Origin: Candidatus Kuenenia stuttgartensis
GTDB lineage: Bacteria; Planctomycetota; Planctomycetia; Isosphaerales; Isosphaeraceae
DNA: 8,835 nucleotides
Assembly: GCA_945872325.1 (NCBI GenBank)
Contig: CAMBZY010000103.1
Span: forward strand, 1 to 8,835
Direction: 5' to 3'
Below are positions 1 through 6,958 of the stretch, in pieces. Both the position numbers and the translations under genes were made by a program. The notes beneath the pieces are model-generated. The model worked only from the letters and a program-made list of their open reading frames with translations. It was not told the DNA's origin and did no database searches. The stretch's first letter is position 1; each line of letters begins with the position of its first letter.

Positions 1-1335
1 CTCTACATCGACCGTCACCTGGTGCACGAAGTCACCAGCCCTCAAGCGTTTGACGGCATGAGACTTGCCAATCGCAAAGTCCGCCGACCTGAACTCACCT
101 TCGCCACGCCTGACCATAACGTCCCAACCGTCAATCAGTTTGAGATTCGCGACCTCCTCTCAAAGCGTCAAGTCGATACGCTTCGCAATAATTGCAAAGA
201 ATTTGGGATCACCCTGCTCGATATCGGCTCCGGCCGCCAAGGGATCGTCCACGTGGTCGGCCCTGAACTTGGCCTCACCCTGCCCGGCCTCACCATGGTC
301 TGCGGCGATAGCCACACATCCACCCACGGCGCTTTCGGTGCTCTGGCCTTCGGGATCGGCACCAGCGAAGTCGAGCACGTTCTGGCCACCCAAACCCTCT
401 GGCAAGGCCGTAAGCCGAAAAGCCTCGGCGTCGAAGTCACCGGCATGCTCGCCCCTGGCCTGGAACCCAAAGACATCATCCTGGCCATCATCCGCCAGAT
501 CGGCACCGGCGGCGGCACCGGCCACGTCATCGAATATTACGGGCCAGGAATTCGTGCCCTCTCGATGGAAGGCCGGATGACGATCTGCAATATGTCTATC
601 GAAGGCGGTGCCCGGGCCGGCATGATCGCTCCTGATGATGTCACGTTTGACTACATCAGCTCGATTGATCGCCAGTATGCTCCAAAGGGTGCGACTCTCG
701 AAGCCGCGATTGCTGACTGGCGAACGCTGGTCACCGACGACGAAAACGGGTTTGATCGCAAGATCCATATCGACGCCTCAAAGCTTGTCCCTCAAGTGAC
801 TTGGGGAACCAACCCCGGCATGACGGTGGACATCACGGGCGTGATTCCCCAGCCTCATGAAGTCCCCTTCGCCACGGCTGAAGATGCTCGCCGATCGCTT
901 GAATATATGGGCCTGACGCCTGGCACTCCGATCAGCGAAGTGGCTGTGGATGTGGTCTTTATCGGTAGCTGTACGAACGGCCGGATCGAAGACCTTCGCA
1001 CTGCCGCCAAAGTGATGAAGGGCCGCAAGGTGGCCGAGGGCGTGCAAGTGCTTGTTGTGCCTGGTTCTGAGAAGGTTCTGGCTCAGGCTGTTGCCGAGGG
1101 GCTGGACAAGATTTTCAGTGAAGCCGGAGCCGAGTGGAGACAGGCCGGTTGCTCGATGTGTCTGGCCATGAATCCGGACAAACTCAAGCCTGGCCAACGG
1201 TCGGCCAGCACCTCGAACCGCAACTTCGAAGGGCGTCAAGGGCCCGGCGGCCGGACTCACCTGGTCAGCCCGTCGATGGCCGCTGCGGCTGCCGTGACTG
1301 GCCGGTTCACCGACGTCCGCACACTTATGGCCTGA
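1..1335 (+). CDS. leuC: 3-isopropylmalate dehydratase large subunit, 5'-truncated by window edge
   Basis: This is the catalytic, iron-sulfur subunit of isopropylmalate isomerase. With LeuD it converts 2-isopropylmalate to 3-isopropylmalate in cytoplasmic leucine synthesis. The reading frame is open from base 1. The first visible residues, LYIDRHLVHEVTSPQAFDG, match the segment starting near residue 25 of E. coli LeuC, so about two dozen N-terminal residues are missing; the ATG at base 22 is internal. All three [4Fe-4S] cysteine ligands are present: one in GSCTNGR (codon at 970) and two in GCSMC (codons at 1150 and 1159). Other family blocks are intact, including CGDSHTSTHGAFGALAFGIG, the ASTSNRNFEGRQG segment and the THLVSPSMAAAAAVTG end. 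The C-terminus is complete, ending at a TGA. leuD follows after 49 nt in the same direction, so the two are very probably co-transcribed. The identification is firm. Confidence 0.98.
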   Translation, partial: LYIDRHLVHEVTSPQAFDGMRLANRKVRRPELTFATPDHNVPTVNQFEIRDLLSKRQVDTLRNNCKEFGITLLDIGSGRQGIVHVVGPELGLTLPGLTMVCGDSHTSTHGAFGALAFGIGTSEVEHVLATQTLWQGRKPKSLGVEVTGMLAPGLEPKDIILAIIRQIGTGGGTGHVIEYYGPGIRALSMEGRMTICNMSIEGGARAGMIAPDDVTFDYISSIDRQYAPKGATLEAAIADWRTLVTDDENGFDRKIHIDASKLVPQVTWGTNPGMTVDITGVIPQPHEVPFATAEDARRSLEYMGLTPGTPISEVAVDVVFIGSCTNGRIEDLRTAAKVMKGRKVAEGVQVLVVPGSEKVLAQAVAEGLDKIFSEAGAEWRQAGCSMCLAMNPDKLKPGQRSASTSNRNFEGRQGPGGRTHLVSPSMAAAAAVTGRFTDVRTLMA

Positions 1336-1384
1336 TAGCACAACGCTTAACGACAATTCATCCGAGATTCAAAAAAGGCATATC

Positions 1385-2038
1385 ATGGAACCTTTTCGTA
1401 CACACACAGGCCGAATGGCCGTTCTGGACTGGTCGGACGTCAACACCGACCTCATCATTCCTGCCCGTTATCTGAAGCGGATTGAACGCATCGGATACGG
1501 ACCGCTCCTGTTCGCCGACAAGCGATATGTCCCAGGTGGTGCTCCACTGCCGGACGAGCCTGAAAACGCTGGCGGATATGACCAGGATTTCCCTCTCAAT
1601 CGGCCTGAATACATAGGCGCGACCGTCCTGGTGGTCGGCCCGAACTTCGGCTGTGGATCGAGCCGTGAACACGCTGTTTGGGCTGTTCATCAAGCCGGTT
1701 ACAAGGCCGTGATCGCCCCTGTTCCTGACGAAGGCTTTGCCGACATCTTTGAAGGCAACTCGCTGAACAACGGGCTTCTGGTGGTGGAAATTGCCGAATC
1801 CGACTGGAAAAACCTGGTCGCACTTGGTCAAGGTACACCCTCGACAGAGATTACGGTCGATCTGGAAAAGCAGCAGGTCCGCTACCCTTCCAACGGTGGG
1901 ACGGCTGAGGCCAGCTTCAACATCCCTGAATCCGCCCGGCACCGGATGCTGAATGGACTCGATTCCATCGGGATCACCATCAGCGATAACGGGGCTGCGA
2001 TCGACACGTTTGAGAAAACTCGATCGGCCTGGTCCTGA
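1385..2038 (+). CDS. leuD: 3-isopropylmalate dehydratase small subunit
   Basis: This is the small (swivel) subunit that completes the LeuC active site in isopropylmalate isomerase. The 217-residue product is slightly longer than the roughly 200 usual. It begins MEPFRTHTGRMAVLD, carries VNTDLIIPARYL (about residues 19-30), the substrate-loop block NFGCGSSREHAVWA (87-100) and FADIFEGNSLNNGLL (118-132), and ends with MLNGLDSIGITI. The ATG at 1385 is preceded by AAGG (1375-1378) at 6 nt spacing, and no alternative start is better. One oddity is a short insertion: VIAP is followed by VPDEG before FADIF, where E. coli has VIAPSFADIF. This is an in-frame gain of about four residues with intact sequence on both sides, so a frameshift is unlikely. 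A strong terminator follows, which ends the operon here. Confidence 0.97.
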   Translation: MEPFRTHTGRMAVLDWSDVNTDLIIPARYLKRIERIGYGPLLFADKRYVPGGAPLPDEPENAGGYDQDFPLNRPEYIGATVLVVGPNFGCGSSREHAVWAVHQAGYKAVIAPVPDEGFADIFEGNSLNNGLLVVEIAESDWKNLVALGQGTPSTEITVDLEKQQVRYPSNGGTAEASFNIPESARHRMLNGLDSIGITISDNGAAIDTFEKTRSAWS

Positions 2039-2064
2039 ATCTGACGAGAAATCAATGATCCCTC

Positions 2065-2100
2065 AAAGGCTTGAATTCCTCTGGATTCAAGCCTTTTTCT
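2065..2100 (+). terminator. Intrinsic terminator of the leuCD operon
   Basis: A perfect 12-bp inverted repeat, AAAGGCTTGAAT (2065-2076) with ATTCAAGCCTTT (2085-2096), encloses an 8-nt loop and runs into a T-rich tail (2094-2098, then CT). It begins 26 nt after the leuD stop. The stem is A/T-rich at its base, so it could also work weakly on the other strand, but no minus-strand gene ends here. Confidence 0.9.
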
Positions 2101-2154
2101 GTGGATTTCTGAAGACGTTGGTTTGACAAATTGGAACGGGACGCTGAGGTCGCC

Positions 2155-2183
2155 TTGATTAATTTGGGGTAATGAGGTAGAAA
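2155..2183 (+). promoter_or_regulatory. Candidate sigma-70 type promoter for lpxA
   Basis: TTGATT (2155-2160) and TAGAAA (2178-2183) are separated by exactly 17 bp. Each matches its consensus hexamer at four of six positions. A start near 2190 would give a leader of about 55 nt to the chosen lpxA ATG. A perfect TTGACA at 2123-2128 lies upstream but has no recognisable -10 at the right distance. This is a pattern match only, and planctomycete promoters need not follow the E. coli consensus. Confidence 0.4.
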
Positions 2184-2196
2184 CCGTTAACTTTAA

Positions 2197-2215
2197 TGGA
2201 CGTGGTCTGCGTCCA
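2197..2215 (+). other. Small stem-loop in the lpxA leader
   Basis: TGGACG (2197-2202) and CGTCCA (2210-2215) form a perfect 6-bp stem around a 7-nt loop. It lies immediately before an in-frame ATG at 2216 and about 30 nt before the preferred lpxA start at 2246. It would hide the region upstream of 2216, which argues against that ATG being used. A regulatory role is possible but not shown. Confidence 0.4.
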
Positions 2216-2245
2216 ATGTTCTGGACCGCTGATCGGATGGAACCG

Positions 2246-3067
2246 ATGTCTGAAAACTTGCCGCGAATTCACCCGACTGCAATTATTGGCCCTGAAGTGG
2301 TTCTGGCCGACGATGTTCGTGTTGGCCCCTTCAGCATGATCGAAGGCAAAGTGCATATCGGCGCCGGCTGCACTCTGGATTCGCATGTCGCCATTTATGG
2401 ACCAGTAACGATTGGCGAGCGTAACCACATCGGTGTGGGAGCGGTGATCGGTGGCGAGCCTCAATACCGGGCGTTTAAAAACGAAGAAACGTCCGTCGTT
2501 ATCGGTAACGACAATAAGATTCGCGAATATGTGACCATCAATAAAGGCACAGCCGAGGGCGGCGGAATCACCCGCATTGGGAACAACAACTACCTGATGA
2601 CCGGCTCGCACGTGGCCCACGATTGCCTGGTGCACAACCAGTGCACGATCATCAATTTTGCGAGTCTGGCCGGGCATGTGGAGTTGATGAACAATTCTCT
2701 GATCTCAGCCTATGCCGGAATTCAGCAGCGTTCGAGAGTCGGCCGGCTGGCCATGCTGGGCGGGCACACGCGGATCACTCGCGACCTTCCTCCGTTCATG
2801 ATGGCATTGGGACAGAATGCCATTACGGGGATCAATCTGGTCGGAATGCGCCGGGCAGGGATCCCACGAGCCTCGATCGACGCCGTTCGTAAAGTCTATA
2901 AAATCATGTACTTCCAAGGCTTTACGATCCCCAACGCGCTGGCCGAGGCAGAGCGACAGTTTGGTGAGATCCCTGAGGTTCAGGAATTCATTGCCTATTG
3001 CAGGGCCTCCAAGATTGGGATCTGCCGGGCAAAGATTTCCAAGGAAACCTCGCGTGCGGACGAGTGA
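2246..3067 (+). CDS. lpxA: Acyl-ACP--UDP-N-acetylglucosamine O-acyltransferase
   Basis: LpxA transfers a 3-hydroxyacyl chain from acyl carrier protein to UDP-GlcNAc, the first step of lipid A synthesis, in the cytoplasm as a trimeric left-handed beta-helix. The first two thirds show hexapeptide repeats, and the last third is the helical LpxA C-terminal domain (GMRRAGI, then IDAVRKVYKIMYFQG). I start it at 2246 (MSENLPRIHPTAI, 273 residues) because this numbering matches E. coli LpxA exactly through residue 173. On that numbering His122, the catalytic His125 (SHVAHDC), His144 (LAGHV), Gln161 and Gly173 (the acyl-length position) are kept. His160, usually in an HQF motif, is Gln here (GIQQRSRVG). 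GGA at 2239-2241 gives a modest ribosome site; upstream ATGs at 2216 and 2237 are alternatives. It stands alone, between two terminators, without lpxD, fabZ or lpxB beside it, so a second lpxA copy elsewhere is possible. Confidence 0.9.
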   Translation: MSENLPRIHPTAIIGPEVVLADDVRVGPFSMIEGKVHIGAGCTLDSHVAIYGPVTIGERNHIGVGAVIGGEPQYRAFKNEETSVVIGNDNKIREYVTINKGTAEGGGITRIGNNNYLMTGSHVAHDCLVHNQCTIINFASLAGHVELMNNSLISAYAGIQQRSRVGRLAMLGGHTRITRDLPPFMMALGQNAITGINLVGMRRAGIPRASIDAVRKVYKIMYFQGFTIPNALAEAERQFGEIPEVQEFIAYCRASKIGICRAKISKETSRADE

Positions 3068-3093
3068 TTCTTGACCTGCTTTTAGCGCATAAG

Positions 3094-3125
3094 AAAACGA
3101 AGGGACAGAAGCCCTTCGTTTTTTT
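3094..3125 (+). terminator. Intrinsic terminator of lpxA, probably bidirectional
   Basis: AAAACGAAGGG (3094-3104) and CCCTTCGTTTT (3112-3122) form an 11-bp perfect stem with a 7-nt loop, followed on the + strand by an uninterrupted run of seven T (3119-3125). Read on the - strand, the same hairpin ends in TTTTCTTA. It sits 24 nt beyond the stop of the convergent SPFH gene, so it probably ends both transcripts. Confidence 0.92.
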
Positions 3126-3148
3126 CGTAAGTTGACCGGGAGCTTAGA

Positions 3149-5014
3149 TCACGGAGCCGGCTTCGGCTCTGAAGTCGTCGATTCCGGCACCATAACGGGT
3201 TTGGGCTTAGCCTTGGCTGCGTCAGATTCGGTCGCCATTTTGCCTAAAAACGCCTGATCGAGGTTTTTCAGGTCGGTCCACAACGTGCCTGGGCCGGCGT
3301 AAAACACTCCAAGTTTGATGTCTGAGGGCAGCCCTTCGGCGAAGATATAGCGGTTATAGGCTTCTGGACTCCCCAAAGCATCGACCGAAAGTTTGTACTT
3401 CTCAGCCTCAGCCTCATTCGCCAATTGCACTTTCGTGGCCTCGGCAGCGCCCATGATTTTGGTGATCTGGGCCTGAACCATTGCGGTTTTGGCGTCGATC
3501 ACAGCTCTGAATTTCTCGGTCTCAGCTGCAATCTCTTTGGCCTTCTTTTCGCCGGTGGCCGCAGTTTCGGCGGCCATCTTGATGGTTTCCGCCTTTGTCC
3601 TGCGTTCTTCCAGAACCACCTTGGCCTCGGCTTCGGTCAGTTCAGCCTGAGCTTTTGCGGTCTGCTGCTCCTGCTCACGGGTGAGCTTGAGCTCGGTGGC
3701 GATATTCGACCTCTGGATCGGTTCTCGCACCTCGGCAGGCACATAAATGTGGCGGGTCAGGCCAAAGAGCAGTGAGAGGTTTTTCCCTTTCAGAACTCGC
3801 TCCAGCTCAGCTTCCACATCCGTCTGAAACTCTTCCCGGCTGTTGCCAACCAGCAGATCCACAGCGCCTCGTTTCGACCCATTGATCCGGCAGATGGAGC
3901 CAATCTGAGGTGTAATCACCTTCTCCTGAACGTCTTTCAGGGTCCCGAAATTTCGCACAATGTCAGGCGCCTGGTCTGGAAGGATCCCCCAGATGGCGGT
4001 GAAATCAAGGTGAATCCGGAACCCATCGTTGGATGGGAATTCGATGCCCGAACCTTCGACAAAAATCGGGTCAGGCTGCAGGACAACCCGAGACTCCAGC
4101 TTCGTTCCCGTGGACGATCGCTGCTCAGGCAAAGGCTTTACACCATCACGCTTGGCGATCACGGAGGTTTCGTTGAAACCGACACTAATAATGTCGAGAC
4201 GCTTCTCGGCAGGATTGATCCAGTACATCCCCGGCTGAAGCACTTTGTCCTGCACGCCCTGCGTTTGCTTGTTATCAGGGCTATCATCAGCCACTTTATT
4301 GTAAACCACTCCGACATAGCCAGGAGGGATCAAGGTGGGGTCTTCAGCCGACTGCTTTAACCCCTCGGCAGCTCCAATGGAGGCCGTTTTTGCGACCTTA
4401 TTGACTTCATACGCATAAGGGTTCATGCGGTATCTGCCAGGGGTCAGAAGTTTACGCCAGGTTCCGCGAAAGCCTGGTCCATTCGCCAGAATTTGACCAA
4501 CCGGCAAGTTCTGACCAATTTTGGAAGTGACAACACCAATCTCGTTTACGCCGATCAAAATATCGGGCACGATTTCGCGTTCGTATTCCAGGGGATTATA
4601 GAACTGACGGCCTGGGCCAGGCATGAATTCGAGAATCCCGATCTCCAGAGCCTTGCCATTCTGATCCGCTTTGGCCAATGTGCCTTCACCCGCCATCGGG
4701 GCACTTCCAAACGGAAATGGCCCTTTGTATCTCAACAGAAGGCTATGCCCTGCCGGGACTTCCCTTCGACAAATGCTCCATTGCCATATCGCCAGATAGC
4801 CGACATCATAAACCATGACCGCCAGGAGGAATAAGCCCCCCAAGCCTCGGTCGAGCCGGGGCAGGCGTCGCAACAGCCCAAGGGCCAGTCCTACAACCAC
4901 TGCGACCATCGCCAGTGCGATGAAAGGGTTTAGGCCATGCCATAAAATGAGGCCTGGCAGTAACATTACGCCGGCTGTGATCCACAGAATCATACGTATA
5001 GGTGACATATTCAT
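3149..5014 (-). CDS. Membrane-anchored SPFH/band-7 family protein, second gene of the pair (621 aa)
   Basis: This is a large SPFH (stomatin/prohibitin/flotillin/HflK-C) protein of unknown specific role. Three predicted membrane segments lie at about residues 7-27, 30-48 and 59-77. The loop between the second and third is rich in Arg (RRLPRLDRG), so by the positive-inside rule the bulk of the protein should be periplasmic. Three related beta-type modules follow, each ending in a turn such as FYNPLEYE (138-145), PGRYRMNPY (192-200) and PGMYWINPA (261-269). The third, opening with IPPGYVGVV, leads into the SPFH domain. SICRINGSK lies at 373-381. Residues about 430-545 are a long Glu/Ala/Lys-rich coiled coil, and the tail is Pro/Lys/Ser-rich and probably disordered. 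Its start lies 3 nt beyond the upstream paralogue's stop, with AGGGG only at a long distance from the ATG, so translational coupling is likely. A second ATG two codons later is an alternative start. Confidence 0.88.
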   Translation of the reverse strand: MNMSPIRMILWITAGVMLLPGLILWHGLNPFIALAMVAVVVGLALGLLRRLPRLDRGLGGLFLLAVMVYDVGYLAIWQWSICRREVPAGHSLLLRYKGPFPFGSAPMAGEGTLAKADQNGKALEIGILEFMPGPGRQFYNPLEYEREIVPDILIGVNEIGVVTSKIGQNLPVGQILANGPGFRGTWRKLLTPGRYRMNPYAYEVNKVAKTASIGAAEGLKQSAEDPTLIPPGYVGVVYNKVADDSPDNKQTQGVQDKVLQPGMYWINPAEKRLDIISVGFNETSVIAKRDGVKPLPEQRSSTGTKLESRVVLQPDPIFVEGSGIEFPSNDGFRIHLDFTAIWGILPDQAPDIVRNFGTLKDVQEKVITPQIGSICRINGSKRGAVDLLVGNSREEFQTDVEAELERVLKGKNLSLLFGLTRHIYVPAEVREPIQRSNIATELKLTREQEQQTAKAQAELTEAEAKVVLEERRTKAETIKMAAETAATGEKKAKEIAAETEKFRAVIDAKTAMVQAQITKIMGAAEATKVQLANEAEAEKYKLSVDALGSPEAYNRYIFAEGLPSDIKLGVFYAGPGTLWTDLKNLDQAFLGKMATESDAAKAKPKPVMVPESTTSEPKPAP

Positions 5015-5017
5015 GAT

Positions 5018-6691
5018 TTATTTAACCCCTGATTCTTTCAAAGGCTTGCTCGATGTGCCGACTGCTGGAGAACTTGTAAATGGTTGGTCAGGGATGGTTA
5101 CAGGTGATACCGCCTTGAGTGGCTTAGAAAGCATTTCAGGACGCTTCTCCGCAGGCGTAAAAGCCTGTTTCAGCAGGTCCATGATCGGGCCTTCCGTATT
5201 GGTCATGATCGTTCTAAACGAGGGAGCAAATTTGGCCATGATCATGTTCTGGGCCAGAGCGTTCCCATCGCCCTTGAAAGCCGCCACCCGGGTGGTGATC
5301 CCGGCCACTTCAGCCGTATTTTTCAGCCTGATCACATCTGCTGCCGCCTGACCTTCGGATTCTATGGCTGCCGCTTTATCCTTTGAGGCTTCAAGCTGGG
5401 TCTGGCCTACAGAGAGCAGTTGCTCGGCCAGTGTGACCGCCACTTTTTGCTCCTGCTCGGCCTTGGTCGTCTGCTCGATCACCGACTGCTCAGCCTCCAC
5501 AACCGCTTTTTTCTGCTGTGCCAGAAGCTGCTGAACCTTGAGCTGGGCTTCTGCATCCTGCTGAAGTTTTTCCTGCTTATACTGCTGAAGCTGCTGCTTG
5601 GCCACTTCACGAGCCCTCACAGGTGTTGCAATCGCTTCCGGAGGAAGAATCGAAGTGATCGCCACTTCCAGAATCTCCACTCCTTGCTTCCGACAGTTTT
5701 CCGTCAGGCTCTTGACCAGGTTGGCCTGAAACTGCTCGCGGTCATCGCCGCTGATAAACTGTCCACCCGTAAGCTTTGAGCCATTGATCCGGCAGATCGA
5801 CCGCGTTTCCGGAGTGATGATCTTGCTGATGATCTCCGTGTCGATCTCGTCGCCATTGGAGTCTTCGTTATAAAGCACAAAAACTTCACTGGCCCGGGTC
5901 GGGTCCACGCGAAAAGTCACGGTACCATCCACAGTCACTTCAAAACCGTCAGCACTCAGGAAGTCCATCTTCCCGCCTTCATTCAAGGCAAACGCCTTGG
6001 TGCTGCAATCCACCACGCTGACTCTTGTTTCGTAAGGATTTATGTAATATGTACCAGGCGGAAGTGTCTCCTTTTGGACCCCTCGTTCACCGGTTTGAAC
6101 CAGAATCTGGTTCGGATTGGCTGCCAATTTGCCAGCCAGATTCGTAACCACTCCACGCGACTGGGCCGCGACCGCCACGGGCTTGTGAATCTCGATCGAC
6201 TCAGCATACCAGTTATAGGGATATCGGCCTGGCCGTAACACCTCGCGGCGTATGCCTTTCTGGCCATCTTCGGCAAGCACCTGGCCCACGGGCAGATCTT
6301 CGCCCACCAGGCTGACCCTGACTCCCAACTGGCCTTCCGGAATGATCATCTGCTCTTTCACTTCCCAGCCCCATTCCAGAGGGTTGAAGAAGTAGCGGCC
6401 TTCCGTCAGTACACCATTATTCACACCGCCCGCCTGAACGCCCTTAAAATATTGGCCGTTCTCCGGAGGAGGCGCAAGTTCTTGATCAGGCTGAAGATCC
6501 AACCCTGTTTTGCGAATCAGGACAGCCTGTTTCCCAGTGGGCACGTCCAGCCGCAGGTTGTTATAAGCGATGACCAGGCCGATGATCCCGAAGAGGATCG
6601 CCAGGCCGGTGCTCAGGCCCATGCCCAAAAGGATCTGGGAGAAGCCCTTAGGGCGTCGTCCGCGATCAGGTGAGGGTAACTCAATACTCAT
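5018..6691 (-). CDS. Membrane-anchored SPFH/band-7 family protein, first gene of the pair (557 aa)
   Basis: This is the paralogue and operon partner of the gene that follows it. One membrane helix lies at about residues 19-43, after a basic stretch (RGRRPKG), giving an N-in, C-out topology like HflK and HflC. Three repeat modules follow: VPTGKQAVLI to GRYFFNPLEW (50-107), IPEGQLGVRV to PGRYPYNWY (117-162) and the ILVQTGERGV segment to PGTYYINPY (196-220). The last enters the SPFH domain, which contains SICRINGSK at 298-306. Residues about 358-460 are a Gln/Glu/Ala/Lys-rich coiled coil. The C-terminus, with KFAPSFRTIMTNTEGPIMDLL, is followed by a Pro/Ser-rich tail. I chose the ATG at 6691 (MSIELPSP) because GAGAG lies 6 nt upstream. 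An in-frame ATG at 6718 and TTG at 6742 would add 9 or 17 residues and have poor ribosome sites. The specific function is unknown; scaffolding of a membrane protease or microdomain is the family precedent. Confidence 0.87.
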   Translation of the reverse strand: MSIELPSPDRGRRPKGFSQILLGMGLSTGLAILFGIIGLVIAYNNLRLDVPTGKQAVLIRKTGLDLQPDQELAPPPENGQYFKGVQAGGVNNGVLTEGRYFFNPLEWGWEVKEQMIIPEGQLGVRVSLVGEDLPVGQVLAEDGQKGIRREVLRPGRYPYNWYAESIEIHKPVAVAAQSRGVVTNLAGKLAANPNQILVQTGERGVQKETLPPGTYYINPYETRVSVVDCSTKAFALNEGGKMDFLSADGFEVTVDGTVTFRVDPTRASEVFVLYNEDSNGDEIDTEIISKIITPETRSICRINGSKLTGGQFISGDDREQFQANLVKSLTENCRKQGVEILEVAITSILPPEAIATPVRAREVAKQQLQQYKQEKLQQDAEAQLKVQQLLAQQKKAVVEAEQSVIEQTTKAEQEQKVAVTLAEQLLSVGQTQLEASKDKAAAIESEGQAAADVIRLKNTAEVAGITTRVAAFKGDGNALAQNMIMAKFAPSFRTIMTNTEGPIMDLLKQAFTPAEKRPEMLSKPLKAVSPVTIPDQPFTSSPAVGTSSKPLKESGVK

Positions 6692-6752
6692 AAAATCTCT
6701 CGGTGCCTCGTCTTGCATATGGTTCCAAGGGATACTCGCCAACCTTCACCAG

Positions 6753-6781
6753 ACTCATTTGAGTTGGGAAGAGGCTCTTCC
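6753..6781. promoter_or_regulatory. Two tandem palindromes upstream of the SPFH operon, candidate operators
   Basis: The first palindrome is ACTCA-TT-TGAGT (6753-6764). The second is GGAAGAG-G-CTCTTCC (6767-6781), with 7-bp perfect arms around a single base. Their centres are about 15 bp apart. The one- and two-base centres are too tight for RNA hairpins, so DNA binding by a dimeric regulator is the better reading. They lie 62-90 bp upstream of the chosen SPFH start. I could not identify a convincing -35/-10 pair beside them. Confidence 0.35.
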
Positions 6782-6837
6782 GTGAAACATATTCGATGCC
6801 GAAACGTCCTTATTAAGTCGGCATTTGCGGAATTACG

Positions 6838-6870
6838 AAAAAGAGCCGACCATAATAGCTGGTCGGCTCT
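6838..6870 (-). terminator. Intrinsic terminator of the small basic-protein gene
   Basis: AGAGCCGACC and GGTCGGCTCT (6842-6851 and 6861-6870 on the + strand) form a perfect 10-bp, G/C-rich stem with a 9-nt loop. On the minus strand the stem runs into TTTTT and then CG. It ends the minus-strand unit about 85 nt after its stop codon, and it insulates the SPFH operon from that unit, although read-through is possible. Confidence 0.9.
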
Positions 6871-6913
6871 GGGAGCGATTCTTTTGGACGTGTCAGAACG
6901 TGCGAGGCGGGCG

Positions 6914-6958
6914 GTGAGCGGGAACCTCAGCGTTATCGCCAGTTCCCGACCGACTCAC
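6914..6958 (-). other. Bulged hairpin covering the stop codon of the small gene
   Basis: On the minus strand, GTGAG, a 5-nt bulge TCGGT and CGGGAAC (6958-6942) pair with GTTCCCG and CTCAC (6925-6914). This gives 12 bp in two helices around a 16-nt loop. The TGA stop (6957-6955) lies inside the first helix. It could protect the 3' end of the mRNA or act as a protein-binding site; neither is demonstrated. Confidence 0.45.

Noticed and set aside
160..768. Long open frame on the minus strand inside leuC
   Set aside because: It lies wholly antisense to a certain leuC, its translation resembles no family I know, and such frames are expected from C-ending codon bias.
1358..1942. Minus-strand open frame opposite leuD
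   Set aside because: It is antisense to leuD, has no ribosome site of note and no recognisable domain.
2216..2245. Upstream ATG at 2216 as the lpxA start
   Set aside because: A hairpin ends exactly before it, the added residues match nothing in LpxA, and the ATG at 2246 gives residue-for-residue alignment with E. coli LpxA.
3425..3775. Plus-strand frame opposite the coiled coil of the second SPFH gene
   Set aside because: It is antisense to a repetitive Glu/Ala/Lys-coding stretch and yields only Gly/Leu/Phe-rich low-complexity sequence.
6692..6742. TTG at 6742 as start of the first SPFH gene
   Set aside because: A rare start codon without a properly spaced ribosome site. The ATG at 6691 has GAGAG at 6 nt, although the ATG at 6718 cannot be fully excluded.
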